A stretch of DNA of 64,000 nucleotides. Source: Pholis gunnellus. Its lineage: Eukaryota; Chordata; Actinopteri; Perciformes; Pholidae. Positions within the stretch are counted from its first letter, which is position 1. Every line of letters begins with the position of its first letter. Below the pieces are notes generated by a model. The model saw only the letters and a list, made by a program, of their open reading frames with translations. It did not search any database and was not told the DNA's origin. Both the position numbers and the translations under genes were made by a program. The DNA lies in NCBI GenBank assembly GCA_910591455.2, contig OU342823.1, forward strand, positions 6,746,001-6,810,000, given 5' to 3'. Below, piece by piece: positions 9,922-22,964 of the stretch.

Positions 9922-12339
9922 TTTAACAGTTCAACAGATTATATTTAGATTTTTAAATATATAATATCATTGTTCATAGATTACGTTCTAATCTATAACT
10001 CTTAGAATCTGCAAGTGTGTTTAATTTATGTCTAATATATTTTTAATACATTTATTACTCACCCCGGATGTCATTGACAAAACTAAAATAATCAACAGAT
10101 CAGTCAATAACTGAATTAATCAGTATTATCCGGGCTGATTTTAAGTATTCTATAAAGTTTCTGTATTTTTAATAGCTTTTTTTTAATAATCCATCCTCAA
10201 GTATCCAACAGTAATTTCAATATTGGCGCTCATCATTTAATAAACCCAGCAGGACTTTTATACAGCTGATGGTGTTCAAGTCAATAAACAGCCCTGGAGC
10301 AGGAAGCCGTTAACTACCTCCAAATGATTTAGTTGCACGATTATTCAATGTTACTGTGTGTAAGTAAGCATCCCATGTTATGTGAGGGCACTGAATTTGA
10401 CCCCGAATGGACACCGTGGTCTGTAAACTGCACTGTGTCAAACTAACGACATGAAATCAACATAACTTCCTCAGCCGATGCGGTGCCGCTCTATTGTACA
10501 CAGCATGTTCTCATCACATCTATCGGCATGCAATCTGTGTAGAAGATAAATCTTGGCGGAGACTAAAGCTTTTTTTAAACAAAGGGAAAGAGGGAGATTT
10601 TTCATCAAAGACTGAAAAAACTAATCTCGACGCAATTAGTGACTTGTTAGGTATTTAAACATACACGAGACTCAAATAAGAAGTTTCAGCTGAGAAATAA
10701 ACTCCAAATATGAATTCATTAAAAAAGTGGTGTAAAGTTTCCAGAGTGCCAAATTGCGCTTTTGTGCAGAAAATGAATGGGGAGATAAGTGTTAAGACAC
10801 CGAGAGGGGTTTACATGGATTAAACCGTCACTCCCTGAATAAAGATTTCTTCCTTTTAGAGCCACAATCTATCAAAGCTCTGCCCCATATGTTTCCCAGA
10901 TAAGGCGAGGGGTAATATCTCACAGGCGCGTGAGGATACGTGTTGGGGAAATGGCTCCCGAGGTTTTATCTTTTGTCAAAAGAAGCAGAATGGATTATCT
11001 AAGAAAACACCAGCGCCGTTGCAAGTGGTGATGGCTCCTATGATGTTTTACTGCCTCCTTCACCCTTAACACCCTCATATCTTTTAGATGAGCAGCCATG
11101 CATCATACAGTAGACTTTGTTTACAGAGCATGCTTGCATACTAAAAACAGCTTTAATTGCACTTTGCATATCAGGCCGAGGATGGATGTGCATTTGTGTT
11201 TGTGTATCTCAGTGCCTGAAAGGTAAGGGTGTGTGTGTGTGTTTTCCATTTTTTTTTTTTTTTTCAGTGGGTTGTGTAAGCTAAGACCTCGGGGCCGGCA
11301 GAGCCAGCCGGTGCTTCTTTTCATACCGTTTGAGGTCAGAGGCTTCTAAGAAGGTTTGAAGCTTTCACATGGAGTATGGTTTAATGGTGGAGAGCTTTGC
11401 ATATTATAAATGTTCATGACTCTGGAGTATGTGAAGGTGAATTGGAAATAAAAGATCAAAGAGACTAAAAATCCTTTCAAATTCAAGCTCGCGATCATTA
11501 AAGTTGTTTTACCCCCAAAGTTTAGGGCGCTGCAGAGGTTTGTTTTCTGTTGGAAAACTTCTTTGTAGAAGTTGGAATTTCAGCTCTAAGATGCAAAATG
11601 GCTTCATCAGTGCCACGTCTTCTTACACTGATGTTTATGACGGTTGAGAGGCCATAATGGCGGAACTGTAAGCGAATCCAGGCTTTGAAAATGAGTCTAT
11701 TTAGAAAGCACAATTACATAATTCTGATTGCTGGAGTTTTTACATGCCTCCACTGCTTCCACAGGAAAGGGGAAATAAGGCTATGAATGGGGTGATTAGC
11801 ATTTGTCTCCCCAACACGTCACCTCTGTGGTAATACATAAATTCCAAAGACATGAGAGAATAAACAATGAAGAATTTGAAAATCATGGTTCAAAGCAGCA
11901 CCATTCAGTGAGATAGCTGACCTACATAGCCTTGAAAAGTTATGCAGGGGAGGAGTGGGGACAGGCTGCAGCAGACTTTCTTCCCCAGCGTGTGACTAAT
12001 ATAAAGCTACATCATGAAATTGAAACCTCTTCATGAATATGAGACGGCTCCATGTGCCGTTTAATGCACATGGAATGCACCACAAGTTCTCCGTCTCAAA
12101 ATAGGAAACAGCCATTAAGTTAGCTCGAATTAGTCCATTGCATCTGCCTAAAGAATTGTATTAATTTATTTTAGAAAACTTTATAAGTGGACATCCTTTT
12201 CACCCATTTTGTCTTTATTGATGTTTGCCAAAGCAGCCTAGTCTCCTAAAAATGAGGTTCCCATACCACGAACTGCATTGTCAATTACTTTTCAATTGAA
12301 GCATACCTCTTCCCAGATAATGTTTGCGACATATCACAT

Positions 12340-12615
12340 CCACTGGGTGGATCAAGACAGGACATTTACCCATGCAGGAGACCGCTGTTTGTGTCTTGTC
12401 CGAAACTAATAGTGAACATCAGCATTGGTGTTGCGACAGTCACGCATGGAGTCAAGTTAAAGTCAACCATGCTCTTTTGCTAAACCTAACTTCCTGTGAA
12501 GACGGAAGTTTATTTTGAAAAGATGCTATATCATGAGACGAGCGGAACTTGACGTGCCGTCACAGAGACGGGCAAAACTGATGCTAGAGGGGTACGTAGA
12601 GCGTCATAGCATGAA
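12340..12615 (-). repeat. Dispersed repeat family II, copy at 12.4 kb
   Basis: Read on the - strand, this contains GACACAAACAGCGGTCTCCT (within 12370-12400) and a TTCCGTC..GTTAGGTTTAGCAAAAGA stretch. Both are shared with copies at 18805-19020 and 36925-37330. It resembles a common teleost non-coding repeat rich in TTAGGTTTAGGCAACAAAAC-type words. It has no coding capacity, and its ends are approximate. Confidence 0.6.
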
Positions 12616-15600
12616 GCGCAATGCCACTGACTGAGCTGGATTATTTGACGCATTGGTGTGAGAATGTGTTGGTAGTTGAAGAGCATGAAATCATCAGCTC
12701 ATGAGTAAGATACCAAAGATGGGGACGCATGCGTAAAAAAAACCCTCTATTCACCAACATCTTTGCATTGACTCAATATGCATTTACACAGGTTTTCATA
12801 ATAAAATCAATTAATTTAGTATTAAGTGAAATTCAGTCTTAGCATGTTTCACATTCACCATTTTCCTTCATTAAAAGCTTGAAAACTGTCTGGCATCGTG
12901 TTGCTCAGAGATGGCTGCAGACCACCGTGTCCCTCCTCTCATGCGCAGCAAGTCTTTTAATCTGAGTTCGAGGACTTTTCAGCATGAAGGTATAACATCT
13001 TCAAAGATTCATGTTTCACCCACTCTCCGCCCCTCACCCTACAGCTGCCCCGGGAGATTTGTTAAGGTTGCATCGAGTGCCTTCACACCCACAAACACTG
13101 CCAGTCTGTTCCGATGGAGCACTGAGCCCAAAGCAACATAGCTGAGGGTTGAACCACGTGGCGGTGGAGTCTTTTTAATCTCCCGGGCACAGTTATTATA
13201 CATTGGCTTGACCTGGTCCCCAACAAGAAAGCTTTGCCAGTCAGAGCTTCTAACTCTCTTCATACATGTGGTACGACTTTGGTACATGTTTACAGTCGCT
13301 GTCCTGAGAATGAGTTTTCTTTCACACAGCTTTATGCCTCAGGGGATGGTGGGCCACTGCAGAATGAAGGGACAACTCTCTTTGGAGCGAGGACCGATTC
13401 TGTGCAACTGCTGAAAAGGTTCAGATACACATTCAGATACCCGAGTCTTTACACCAACATTTGGGTTTAATGCACTAATTAGTCCCCGATGTGGATTTCT
13501 CCTCGCATAAGCTCTCCAATTGAAATTGAAAAGTTCAAACTTCGATTTATCTACACAAAAAGAGGACCTTCTATCGCTTCTCAGCAGTGAAGTTTTGTGT
13601 TGTTTTCTTATTGAAGAAGTAGTTTAGAAACTGTTCAGGATGCAGTTTGCTAATATTTTCTTCTTACTACCTGAATTATGATGTGCTTTGTTAATTTATA
13701 GACTGACTTTTGACCCCTGCTGTGTTTGTCCTCCTGTGACACAGCACAGTATAAATTACTCTCTCTATATATATATTGAAGCATTAAAGATTAAGGCTGC
13801 TAATGACTAAATTCCCTTCCCACATAAAAATGTTATTTTGACGAGAATTTCGATTGCAGCTGCAAACTATTCTCAAAGCTCTTCACCAGGAAGGAGTGTG
13901 GTGATATCTCCCCTACTGTCAACAACCCCATAAACAAAACGAATGATTACTGCGGATGAATTACGAACATTCACAATTCATCTAGGTGCTGCGGTACTTC
14001 CCGCTGTTCTGACAGTCGGAAGTCATAACCGTTTAGATGATTGAGTATGAAATAAGCCACATGCACTGCACACATGGCATTACTAATGTATTGGAACAGT
14101 ATTCCCAGTGCTCAGCGGGTAGAATCATGCTTTACTGCACTGATTTCAAACGAGGTGTGTTCTTAACTTGATACTGATAATTTGGCCTCTCTTTGGCTTT
14201 AAATAAGCCGCTGTGTCGAGATCTGATTCAATTAAACATCTGTGATGGGAGGTTCCCACAAGCCATCTCCCAGCAACTCCATAGAATTCCTTAAAAGCAA
14301 CACCAGATAAACCAACATACTGAATAAATAATGTACGCAGGGAATCATGCAAAAAAAGGAAAAGAAGATTTACGCAGTAGGTTTATCCGTGACATCACTC
14401 CAACGTTTCTGAAAGTCGTTTTGAAGCCTGGGGTTCAGCCAGGAATTACTTACTTGAAAGAAAGAATTACTAATCTGCACGCTGGCATGATGAAAGAAAA
14501 TGACCTGCTGGGCTCCATACTCTTATACCCCACAGGCAGTAACATATCAAGACTTTATCAAATATGAATAACGTCCAAACCGAGCAAAATAAGGCCGCAT
14601 CTAAGGAAAACCTTGTCTCTCTATATTTTGTCTCTTTTTTTTTTTCCTTCCATAAATTAAAACCATTGGTGATCCTTTACCTCCGTCTTTGGGTTTTACA
14701 AATGTTCAACCGATGCAAAGCACCAAAAGGAGACTGTGACTAGATCTCGTAACTCCGTCGGATATTCAAAACCTCATACATGATGAGGCAGTTCCATCCG
14801 ACCCTTTTCATTTCCTGAAAAGTGATTGTTTGGGACATACAGATGTATATCTGGCTTGCTTTTATTGATAGAAATGTCCGCAAACCTCCTATTTTTATAA
14901 CAAAGTAAACTTCACTGATTTTCAAGTTTAAGTTTACGCCAATTAACCAGAAATGTTGCTTGATTTGTTCCTTTAAAAAAAATAAAAATAGAATTCAGTC
15001 ATTTTAGCCCAAAATATTTAATGTTGTCTTCTCGCTTTCATGTTGACCTGCTAACTCATTGGACCAGCAACCTTGATGCTTTTGAATCATGAGGATTCTG
15101 GAAGAGAAATCTCCGATTTAACTGTAGCATATTTATGTGCATATTTTCACCTCATTTTGACTTGAGATATTCAGGCCAAATGCAATGGCCAAACACAGAA
15201 TTTCTGCAGCTCTTATACACTCCTTATTCAAGACCTACATGTACAGAAGCACTTTGCTACTGAACTGTATTTGTTCAACTGAATATTTGGAGGGTGTTCA
15301 CTGATAGAGGAGGTCCAGGGTCAAAGCTGAACACAGTGTAATAGCCCCAAACAGCTGAGCCACAAGGACGCCTGTGCACATTAGGAAACGCAGGAGAGAC
15401 CCTCTTTCATTGTCGACCACAAATGAGCTGCACCACAACATCAAGGCAGGAGACGACGGATAGCGTGGAATCCTTCTCGGGAATGTTAATGAAAGGAAAA
15501 TCGCTGCTACGAGAAGGAAGTCCTACTTCAATTCCAGCCTAGTTGAGATATGAAAAAAAAGAAGAACTAATTAAAAAAAGGTTTGATCATCAGCCCATTT

Positions 15601-16835
15601 ATCTCCAGTGAGAGAAGCAAGGATGGCACAGTCTCCAGTGTTCATCATTGACAGGTTTGCTTGGATGCCAGGTGTACTCATTTGTCTTTGAAATAATTGG
15701 AAATTAAGAGGATAATGAGGTCTTTGGGGAGACACTGATGAGTGTTTCTGACATTCAGCTGAATGAGGGACAGAATATATACACCACTTTGATTTGCCTT
15801 CACAGGAGACAAAACCGGTGCGTTTTCTCAAGCTGATGCTTGTGAAAGGAGAGCACTGCGGCATTTCACATGTGATGACAACAATAGATTATAACTGAAC
15901 GGTCGAGTAATTCGGTGCTCTGTAATGTTGGATGTGAATGGAATAGCTTCTCTTTTATCAGCATTAAATGCCCTGGTTGAAACACAGTGGGTTGAAATGA
16001 AAAGAATCAGTAATCATTTGCATTTCCTTTTGCCTTTCTAAATCTGCGTTGAAGTATGATGTTTCCCACATCAAGGTGCAGATGCTTGTGAAACGGTAGA
16101 AAAGAGGCTGCTCCTCCTGCTGCGTTTCTGTTCTACCAGCTAGTTAACAGGTAATTGCCGTCACCTGGTGTCCCAAGTGCAAATCAGCCACTGATGAGAA
16201 CATAAACCAAAAGGCCCCTGAGCCTTGCAGATTGTCAGTCATTAAGGGTGGAAACGCACCGATTGCTTTGAGGAGGGTGGAGCCACCAGCTCCCACTCAT
16301 TTGCTCCGTATGTGCAGTAGCATAATACATAAACTAGTATGGGATATCTGGCTGCGCCAAGGCCAGATATTGCAAATTAATACATTTTAATAAAGTTGAC
16401 AGTTAATGTGACCTGCAAGGGACAGGAAAAGTCAGCTATTAATTCTCAAATAATTATCCATAATAATAATTACAACATTATTTTTATCTTCCATAAAACT
16501 CCGTAGATGCAGCTCCTACACTGGTGTGCTTTGTTTGTGCACAGTAACAGCAGAAACCGCAGTAATCTGAATTTGGTTTGACAGTTTCTGGCGGCCTCAG
16601 TACAGATGTGTCTCTATGCTAATGCTACTTTTCCTTTTGACTTGGCATAACAGGAAAATTACAGGTGGAACTAATTAAATACATAATTTCTCCACTCCAT
16701 TTCAAGTGTCCCAGTAAGCCACGTCAGTGAGCAGCAGGGAGACACAGCAGTGGAGAGCTGGGACTTACCAAAAAATAGTATAAGGCCATCTTTAATGTCA
16801 TAAATTACAACTGAGCTTCTGTTGTGTCAAACGTA
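12616..16835. other. Intergenic DNA, no gene seen
   Basis: The sequence is AT-rich with short open frames only (none above 100 codons) and no recognisable repeats with defined ends. Small A-runs, T-runs and a TATATATATA run near 13768 are present. No tRNA, rRNA or other structural RNA was recognised. Confidence 0.6.
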
Positions 16836-17128
16836 TGTGCTATGCCAGCTACTGTACGTATACTGAATTTATTCACATTTCAGCTTTTTAATGATTGTAA
16901 CGACCTATCCGGCTTTACAGCAAGTTTTTGTTCCTTCTTTTCATTGACTTCTGTCTTAATCGCCAGGTGATGTGGTGGTTCACACTGTGTATTGTAGGCT
17001 TTATTTTTATCTGTTGAACCTTAAAATGTTTCATCATTTTCCCAACAAAAATTGAAAATATATAATCAGGGATTGGAGTTTGACGGAGCAGCAGCGGCAA
17101 CTTTGTGGCTTAGCGAAGGGTCAATTAT
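16836..17128 (+). repeat. Dispersed repeat family I, copy 1
   Basis: This shares ordered blocks with 52105-52632: a GCTACTG..GTATA start, TTTTTAATGATTGT, GGCTTTACAG, an identical 23-base block at 16961-16983 containing CGCCAGGTGATGTGGTGG, then TTGACGGAG.AGCAGC and CTTAGCGAAGGGTC near the end (to about 17124). The blocks are collinear and in the same orientation, so this is one element family. It lacks the roughly 200-base insert that copy 2 carries before the TTGACGGAG block. No coding capacity is evident. The family name is unknown to me, and a non-autonomous DNA transposon is the likeliest class. Confidence 0.75.
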
Positions 17129-18804
17129 ATGCTACCAGAGAAATTAAACAAATTGTGAATGGTGGGAATGCTTTAATATTTTTGGAACTTCACCTTGTGA
17201 ACTTTATTTGTCTATTGGCAGTTTTTTTTAAGTAAAGGCCAATATTGTGTCATTCATAAAGTTAATTGATTGATTGTATACCAATTATACAGCCAGTATA
17301 TATGTTTACCGTATAATTTAAGGCAGGGTTATTGGTTTTGGTAACCACCATGCAACAACACTGTTTGTGCAAGAACACAGTGTTCCATATAATGTCTGTT
17401 ATTTGTAGAGTTGAGAAGAGCAGCAGGGACATGCATAGTGATCTGTGAGGACCTGCTGGGAGTAACAACATGCCATAGGTAATGCAAAGGACCTTTTTTC
17501 ATCGCTGTTTGCATCTCATGATTATGTATAATTGCGTTGGTCTTGTGATTATCCCACATTATTATTGATCTGGAGATAAAAAAAAAGCCTCTAGGGATGT
17601 CCGTGCTTCCCGCGGTATTTGCATGCTACCATCAAACAGCACTCACTTGCTCCGTGAGCTTGATACCTGCTCACTCCAAAATGAGCAAGAACCTCACGAG
17701 ATGAAAGCATAACATATACAGAGATTAAGGAGAAACGGGGTATTGTTGAAAAGCTTTGAAAAAACTGCAAAACCGTTTTGTGGATTCTTTTCACATGGCT
17801 TTCTCTTCTTTTGCCTGAGGCAACCGTCATAGGAACATCACACAAACAATGCTCTCACATCTACTTCAAGTGCTCATTTCTCAGAATTATTAGCAAGAAG
17901 TTCCAAAGAAAGAAAGATACTAAAAACAATGTTCAAAAACAGACAGACTTGGTCAAGGAATTATTCGTTTTAAGGGATTTCCCTGCGGAGAACAGGGCAA
18001 GATCATTTCCATCTGCGTGCGTGTTGTGTGAGGAACATAATTGCTTCCCGACACTACAATCCCAAACCCCTGGGAAATGTCTGCAACCCAGGTGTGTAGA
18101 TGACATATTGACATAGATACATATGGCAGTGTTGAATCTTGGCTCAGCTACTCAAAAGCTAATATATGGAGCCTGCAAGGCGACTGTCTCATAGCACAGT
18201 CCTGCAGCTCACAAGGCTAATCTCCAAGGGAAGTATATTTAGAGAAGGAATAAACAAATGAAACCGGGCTATACAACACTTTTATTATCAGTCCCACTGA
18301 ATTGTATTCCCTGAGTGATGACAGTGTTTGTGACCAAAACAAAAAAGAAAAAAGGTGCAAAATAAACAAGCCGACTGATAAGAGCAGCCTTAGTCTCCCG
18401 ATTGTCTTTGATATTTTCTCCCAACAAAATTATATTTCTCAGAGTGCAGCTGCTTCAATGTGACCATTTCACTTTTGAGTCTTTGAACATGTGAATAGGG
18501 ACCGTTAGAAGGGTTGGCTCTACTCATTAAACACGGCAAAGTTTGCGGAAAAATGCAAAAATAATTTAAATGTATTATTAACCTTTGGGGGACAATATAT
18601 AGAACAAAGTAATCTAAGTTTACAGCTCCACCACCTCCCGTTTCTTTCTCTGCTAATTTGATTGCTTCAGTATTTGATAAAATGCACCATATAAATACAA
18701 AACATATTGAAATAATAAAGGCTTTAAAACAACATTTTCCCTTATGGACTTCCTTCTTATGTTCAGAAAAACATGTTAATTTACAATAGTTACATGCAGT
18801 CTTT
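17129..18804. other. Intergenic DNA, no gene seen
   Basis: Overlapping short frames on both strands (for example 17591-17845 on the - strand and 17778-18116 on the + strand) have no recognisable domains. No defined repeat was found. Confidence 0.6.
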
Positions 18805-19020
18805 TTTTCTTAGTTTTAGGAAAAGATCGTGGTTTGGGTTAAAATATCTTCGGAAGTGACATAAGTTGCATGACTTAAAAACTCAATGTTTGAGTTGAAA
18901 CAACTATGAAAGTTATAGAACAATGAAATCGACGTTGTGACTTCTGGCTACACCCAGTACACAAACAGCAGTCTCCTCGACAAAAGTCTGATCTTTGACC
19001 CACCAATCCACACTGACCTT
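18805..19020 (+). repeat. Dispersed repeat family II, copy at 18.8 kb
   Basis: This contains TTAGTTTTAGGAAAAGATCG, TTCGGAAGTGACATAAGTTG and ACACAAACAGCAGTCTCCTC in the same order as the family II copies at 12.4 kb (inverted) and 36.9 kb. It resembles a widespread teleost repeat. Ends are approximate, and it stops just before the element at 19086. Confidence 0.6.
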
Positions 19021-19085
19021 CTCTCTATGTGCAGTTTGTTGATCTTTACACTTCCTGGTTAGTGATTACATGGATTACATAATTG

Positions 19086-19758
19086 TGTCACGGGAGTTCA
19101 GGATCAGGACCCAACAGCAACCACAGGACACAGAATACGATACAAACTGATTTGATTTATACCGGACAGATGATAGAACTGGCTGTGTGGAGCCCGTGGT
19201 CCGACACAGGATTGCATGCCGGATCGACGGTGTGATGTCCCGTGGATCAACACCGGAGTGCAGGCAGATCGACGGTGTGATGTCCCATGGATCAACACCA
19301 GAGTGCAGGCAGATCGACGGTGTGATGTCCCGTGGATCAACACCGGAGTGCAGGCAGATCGACGGTGTGATTCCCGTGGATCGACAACCAAGGCAGGCAG
19401 ATTAACAGGTACACACGTAGCAGAGAGGAGAGAGATTAAAGCAGGAATTGTCAACGGGAATTTACGGACGGTGGTAGCAGAATACCGAGGCAAAAGACGG
19501 ACTGACAACCCAGGTCTGCAGGACCAGGGTTGAAAGAAATACTGCCAAGATGAACCCGGGTCTGGTGTGTCAGCTGCAGGAGGTGATCGGCTGGATTTTC
19601 TGCAGCTGTGCCCCAATCAAGGATGTGGCCATGGGAGGTGTCTGGAGGCAGACAGAGGACAACACAGACACAAAGGCACAGAATAACAAACTGACAGAAC
19701 ACATGAGAAGAGGAGAAACAGAGGTAAACACACAATGGGTCAGACAGGGATGCTGACA
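19086..19758 (-). mobile_element. Solo-LTR-like element, 673 bp, with 5-bp target duplication
   Basis: The element begins TGTCACGGGAG and ends GGGATGCTGACA, so its termini are TGTCA..TGACA. AATTG lies directly on each side (19081-19085 and 19759-19763). TG..CA ends plus a 5-bp duplication are typical of an LTR. Read on the - strand there is a TATAAAT word (19149-19155) roughly 70 bases before the end, and the end reads GGGTCCTGATCCTGAACTCC, similar to teleost LTR-type repeats I recognise. No gag or pol sequence flanks it, so a recombined solo LTR is the simplest reading. A short non-autonomous DNA element is the alternative. It contains the 45-bp minisatellite listed separately. Confidence 0.6.
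19222..19399. repeat. 45-bp minisatellite, four units, inside the LTR-like element
   Basis: Units start at 19222, 19267, 19312 and 19357, each with GATCGACGGTGTGAT. The first three are 45 bp and differ by one or two bases (CCCGTGG/CCCATGG, CCGGAG/CCAGAG). The last is 43 bp and degenerate. Because 45 is a multiple of three, every frame repeats as a 15-residue peptide, which creates artificial open frames on both strands. Confidence 0.95.
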
Positions 19759-19763
19759 AATTG

Positions 19764-20724
19764 ATTTAGTAGAATATGTACGATTACAGTGCATTCCTTT
19801 TTGTGTACATCTATGAAAAGTGTATTCCAACAGCCGGCCCGAGGAGCTCAAAACTCTGGAACAACTTTATTGTAAGACCACTGTGTTTTGGCTTGTCGCC
19901 CCTCATCTGAGTCATCATTATAGATGACATTTAAATTGGATAGGTGAAGCGGTAAAACAATTTAAAAACCGAAAAGAAAAGAAAATCAATCGTTGTCCCA
20001 GAGAGGCACTAGTTTTGGCAGCAAAGTATCTTTTTTAACGCCTGCATGTAGAAGAAGCCCTGAGACATCCAGGACTGATGAAAAGCTGCCAGAAAAAGTT
20101 AATCTATGTAACTCATCTAGCTGTCTTTCAGTGGATTTCAAACTGCATGATTGCTGGACTGATAAACATCTTCCCTGGTCTGATTACTTCATTAGGAAGC
20201 AGAGTCATTTCCTCTGCTGCATGATACCTCTACTGCAGAACGGAGGCCTCTCACTCAGAATACTTCACAGCTCTACGTGTCTGAGAAACTAATCGCTCAT
20301 CGAGTCTCATCAAAAATATGCACCGAGGCAGTGCATTCAGTTCCATTCAAAGACTAAATTGAGGCGGAATGAGTCTGAATATGAGCAAAAACTGAAATAC
20401 CAGCTCAAAGGCTTGACATATGATTGGGCCACGTCTCTGTAGCACTTCCAGTGAACCTGTTTTTGGCTGTGTAGCCTTCATCAGTTTCATTCAGTGGAGA
20501 AAATCAGATGTTCAGTATCACCAACAGGGGAAATGGTGGCTCACAAACCCACCGACACCTGGTTTGTGGAGAAGTTTATCCACCATTCTAAGGATGATTG
20601 CATTCATCTCAGAGAGTAGAATCAAGCCAATGTGAGCCAACTGAAGATAAAACGTCTTGCAAGACACAAGAAACTGTTGTCTGTGAACATTTATTTTTTC
20701 TAAATATTGACAATCAAATACATT
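19764..20724. other. Intergenic DNA, no gene seen
   Basis: The short frames here (99 and 71 codons) have no recognisable domain. The last 90 bases may belong to the Tc1-like remnant that follows. Confidence 0.55.
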
Positions 20725-20901
20725 TATTGCCTGAACTCACCAATGCTCTGGCCAAATAGGAGCCAGTCCCTGCAGCCTGGGCCTAGAAGAGCGGATGCTG
20801 TTATGGCAGCAGATTAAAGCCCATGTGTTTTGAATGAGCTGTCCAAGAATAATAAATGTGTGTAATGCTTGGGCGTCCACATACTTTTGGCAATGTCGTA
20901 A
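20725..20901 (+). mobile_element. Tc1/mariner-like remnant (3' end)
   Basis: GAACTCACCAATGCTCTGGC translates as ELTNALAK, then a TAG where related copies have tryptophan, then EPVPAA. It is followed by GAATGAGCTGTCC and the terminal text GCGTCCACATACTTTTGGCA (about 20873-20892). I recognise this as the 3' part of a common teleost Tc1/mariner-type element. The frame is broken by stops and much of the middle is missing, so it is a dead fragment. The 5' end was not found. Confidence 0.65.
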
Positions 20902-21817
20902 TACCTGACACTTGTAAAATCTTCTTGAAATATGTTTAAACCCTCTGAAAATCATTAAAATCATTTTAATACCTGTTAAAATGCCTTAGAATCTATTACA
21001 GCCTGTTAGAGAATAATCACGCGGGCTGCCAACTCACACAGGGCAAATAAAACATCCCCAGCATGCACCTGAGTTAACAATAAACTGAGCCCTGGGCTTC
21101 ATATGACTCCTCACAGCAGGCTGAATCCATACCAGGGTTTTTTTTGCTCTATAATGATCCCCAACTGGGTTTTTTATTTTTTTTACCATTGCACAACTTA
21201 TCATGACTGATCACAGTATTGGGATGAGTATATTTCTGTTTTTCTCATCTTTTGGGTGACATGTCAGTTTCTTAGGAATATTGACACACTTCCCCTTGGC
21301 TGAGAAAATGAAGAATTGACTCATTTATTACTGCCAACATTCATTAAGCAAGACCGGTAGCGTTCTATGCCTTGCCATCTGTGCTATAAAAATAACATCC
21401 ACATTTCACAGCTGGTGTTCAGTGTTGACAGCTATACTGTAAGTATGGTTGGGTGAACGCATCAGAGAAACAAACAAACCAAGAAAACACAAAACCTTTA
21501 TTTCATCTACAACAGAGTAGAAACATTTCGGAGAAGCTTTATATGGGGCTGCAAAGCTGGATATACAACAGTGCACTCAGCTTCTACTGTAGTGTGTCCT
21601 CAGTCATCCATCTTTAGTGCACATCAGTAAGAGCCTTTTTTTCCGAGTGGGTACTTCAAATACACAATTCCTGGTTTGATTTCCATCCAAAAGAATGTCC
21701 TTATTGTATATAATAGTAACTCTGATTTGTTGGGGGTGCTCACTTCCATGCGAATGCTTCAGACTAGCCAAACTGCACCTACCTGGTTTTAAAAGTGAAA
21801 ATGAGTCAAAACAACTT

Positions 21818-21858
21818 TAGGTTTGGGCAACAAAACTATATATATATATATATATATA
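21818..21858 (+). repeat. Family II word plus (TA)11 microsatellite
   Basis: TTAGGTTTGGGCAACAAAAC is the most conserved word of dispersed family II. It is directly followed by eleven TA units. Only this fragment of the family is visible here. Confidence 0.6.
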
Positions 21859-22942
21859 TTTCCTCCCTGAGTTGACACCAATAGAGGACGAGGAAAACTG
21901 ATGCACAGGAATTATTCCGGAAAACCAAGGAGGTTAAATGCCCAGCTCTACCTCAACTGTTACTTGTCCATTCCTTGTAATTTTTGTATCTCCTTTGTAA
22001 CTAATCAAAGGTGTAATCACATCTATGCCCATGCACATAATTAAAACAAGAAAACCTCTACAATCCTAACATTTTGGGACTACACGTGTACCTTGGGATG
22101 AGGATCCTTGTGGGCAGAAGCTTTTAGTTACGAGTTCTGCAGCAGTTTCCTTCGGAAGTCAGTAACAAGTCACTGACTGTAAGTCACTCTGTTGATTGAT
22201 GTTAAAGCCTTAGATCTGCTATTTGTCTTATCCAATGGCTGTTTCTGTGAATGACAGACCTACAGTACATTAATGCAAGACATCAATGCAAAATAGTGTT
22301 TTACGTCCTAAGCTCTGACACTAAACTCTTTACCGCTGACTGTATTAAACCTGACCCTTACATTCCATCATACCTCTTTGAAGCCATCAAAGCTTGGCGA
22401 AGTCCAGAAATATTACCATATCTGCAGAAAAAAAAAAATGGATCCAATAATGACTACAGAAAGAAATAACTTCTGTTGAGTTCAAATACAGTGGCATGGT
22501 GACGGCTTCAAGCTACCCTCGAAAGCACTAATGTGTTCAAATACCCATGGGCCCTCATTGCAGCAAGATTGAAAATACCAGCAGTGACTCTTAGCCCGGC
22601 ACTTCAATAGAAAAAGGCCTTTGGTCACACTTTGACATGTAGCATCGTAATGGTGCTGTTATGATGAGAGGTATGGGAGGAGCACGTTTGAGCCCCTGTT
22701 GCCAGACTCATCTTTGCATGACAGATCACCTACAGCCAAGAGTTTCCCATGAAATATACGGCTCATTTTAAAATGGTTACCAAAAGAAACCTGTTCACAA
22801 ACACACAAATAATCCACTCGGTTTCAGCTGAGGCTTCTTAACTATTTGTGCTGGCTATACAGACAATCATACAAACTACATGCATAATATATTTGTAACT
22901 CCGCCCACGTGAGTGTTGTCAATGAAACATTGCTCAATAAAG

Positions 22943-22964
22943 AAGGTTACGATGTTGTAACCTT
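22943..22964. repeat. 8-bp inverted repeat, possible foldback element core
   Basis: AAGGTTAC (22943-22950) and GTAACCTT (22957-22964) are exact inverted copies around GATGTT. The text resembles the end of a teleost MITE-like repeat I have seen, but no second terminus or target duplication was found. Confidence 0.45.

Larger units (their letters stand above)
7021..12339. other. Intergenic DNA downstream of the cadherin, no gene seen
   Basis: No open frame here has a domain, splice structure or strand-consistent coding signal. The stretch at about 7985-8200 resembles an interspersed teleost repeat (words such as GGTTTGTGCAGATGCAGAG and AGATATCTGATTTGGG), but I could not find its ends. There is a hAT-like terminus at 9885-9921 and a symmetric pair of CRE half-sites at 9052-9067. 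A short GT run lies at 9788-9800. The remainder is AT-rich unique-looking sequence. Confidence 0.6.

Noticed and set aside
19104..19616. 170-codon frame on the - strand with repeated 15-residue units
   Set aside because: The peptide repeat is produced by the 45-bp minisatellite inside the LTR-like element and does not represent a repeat protein.
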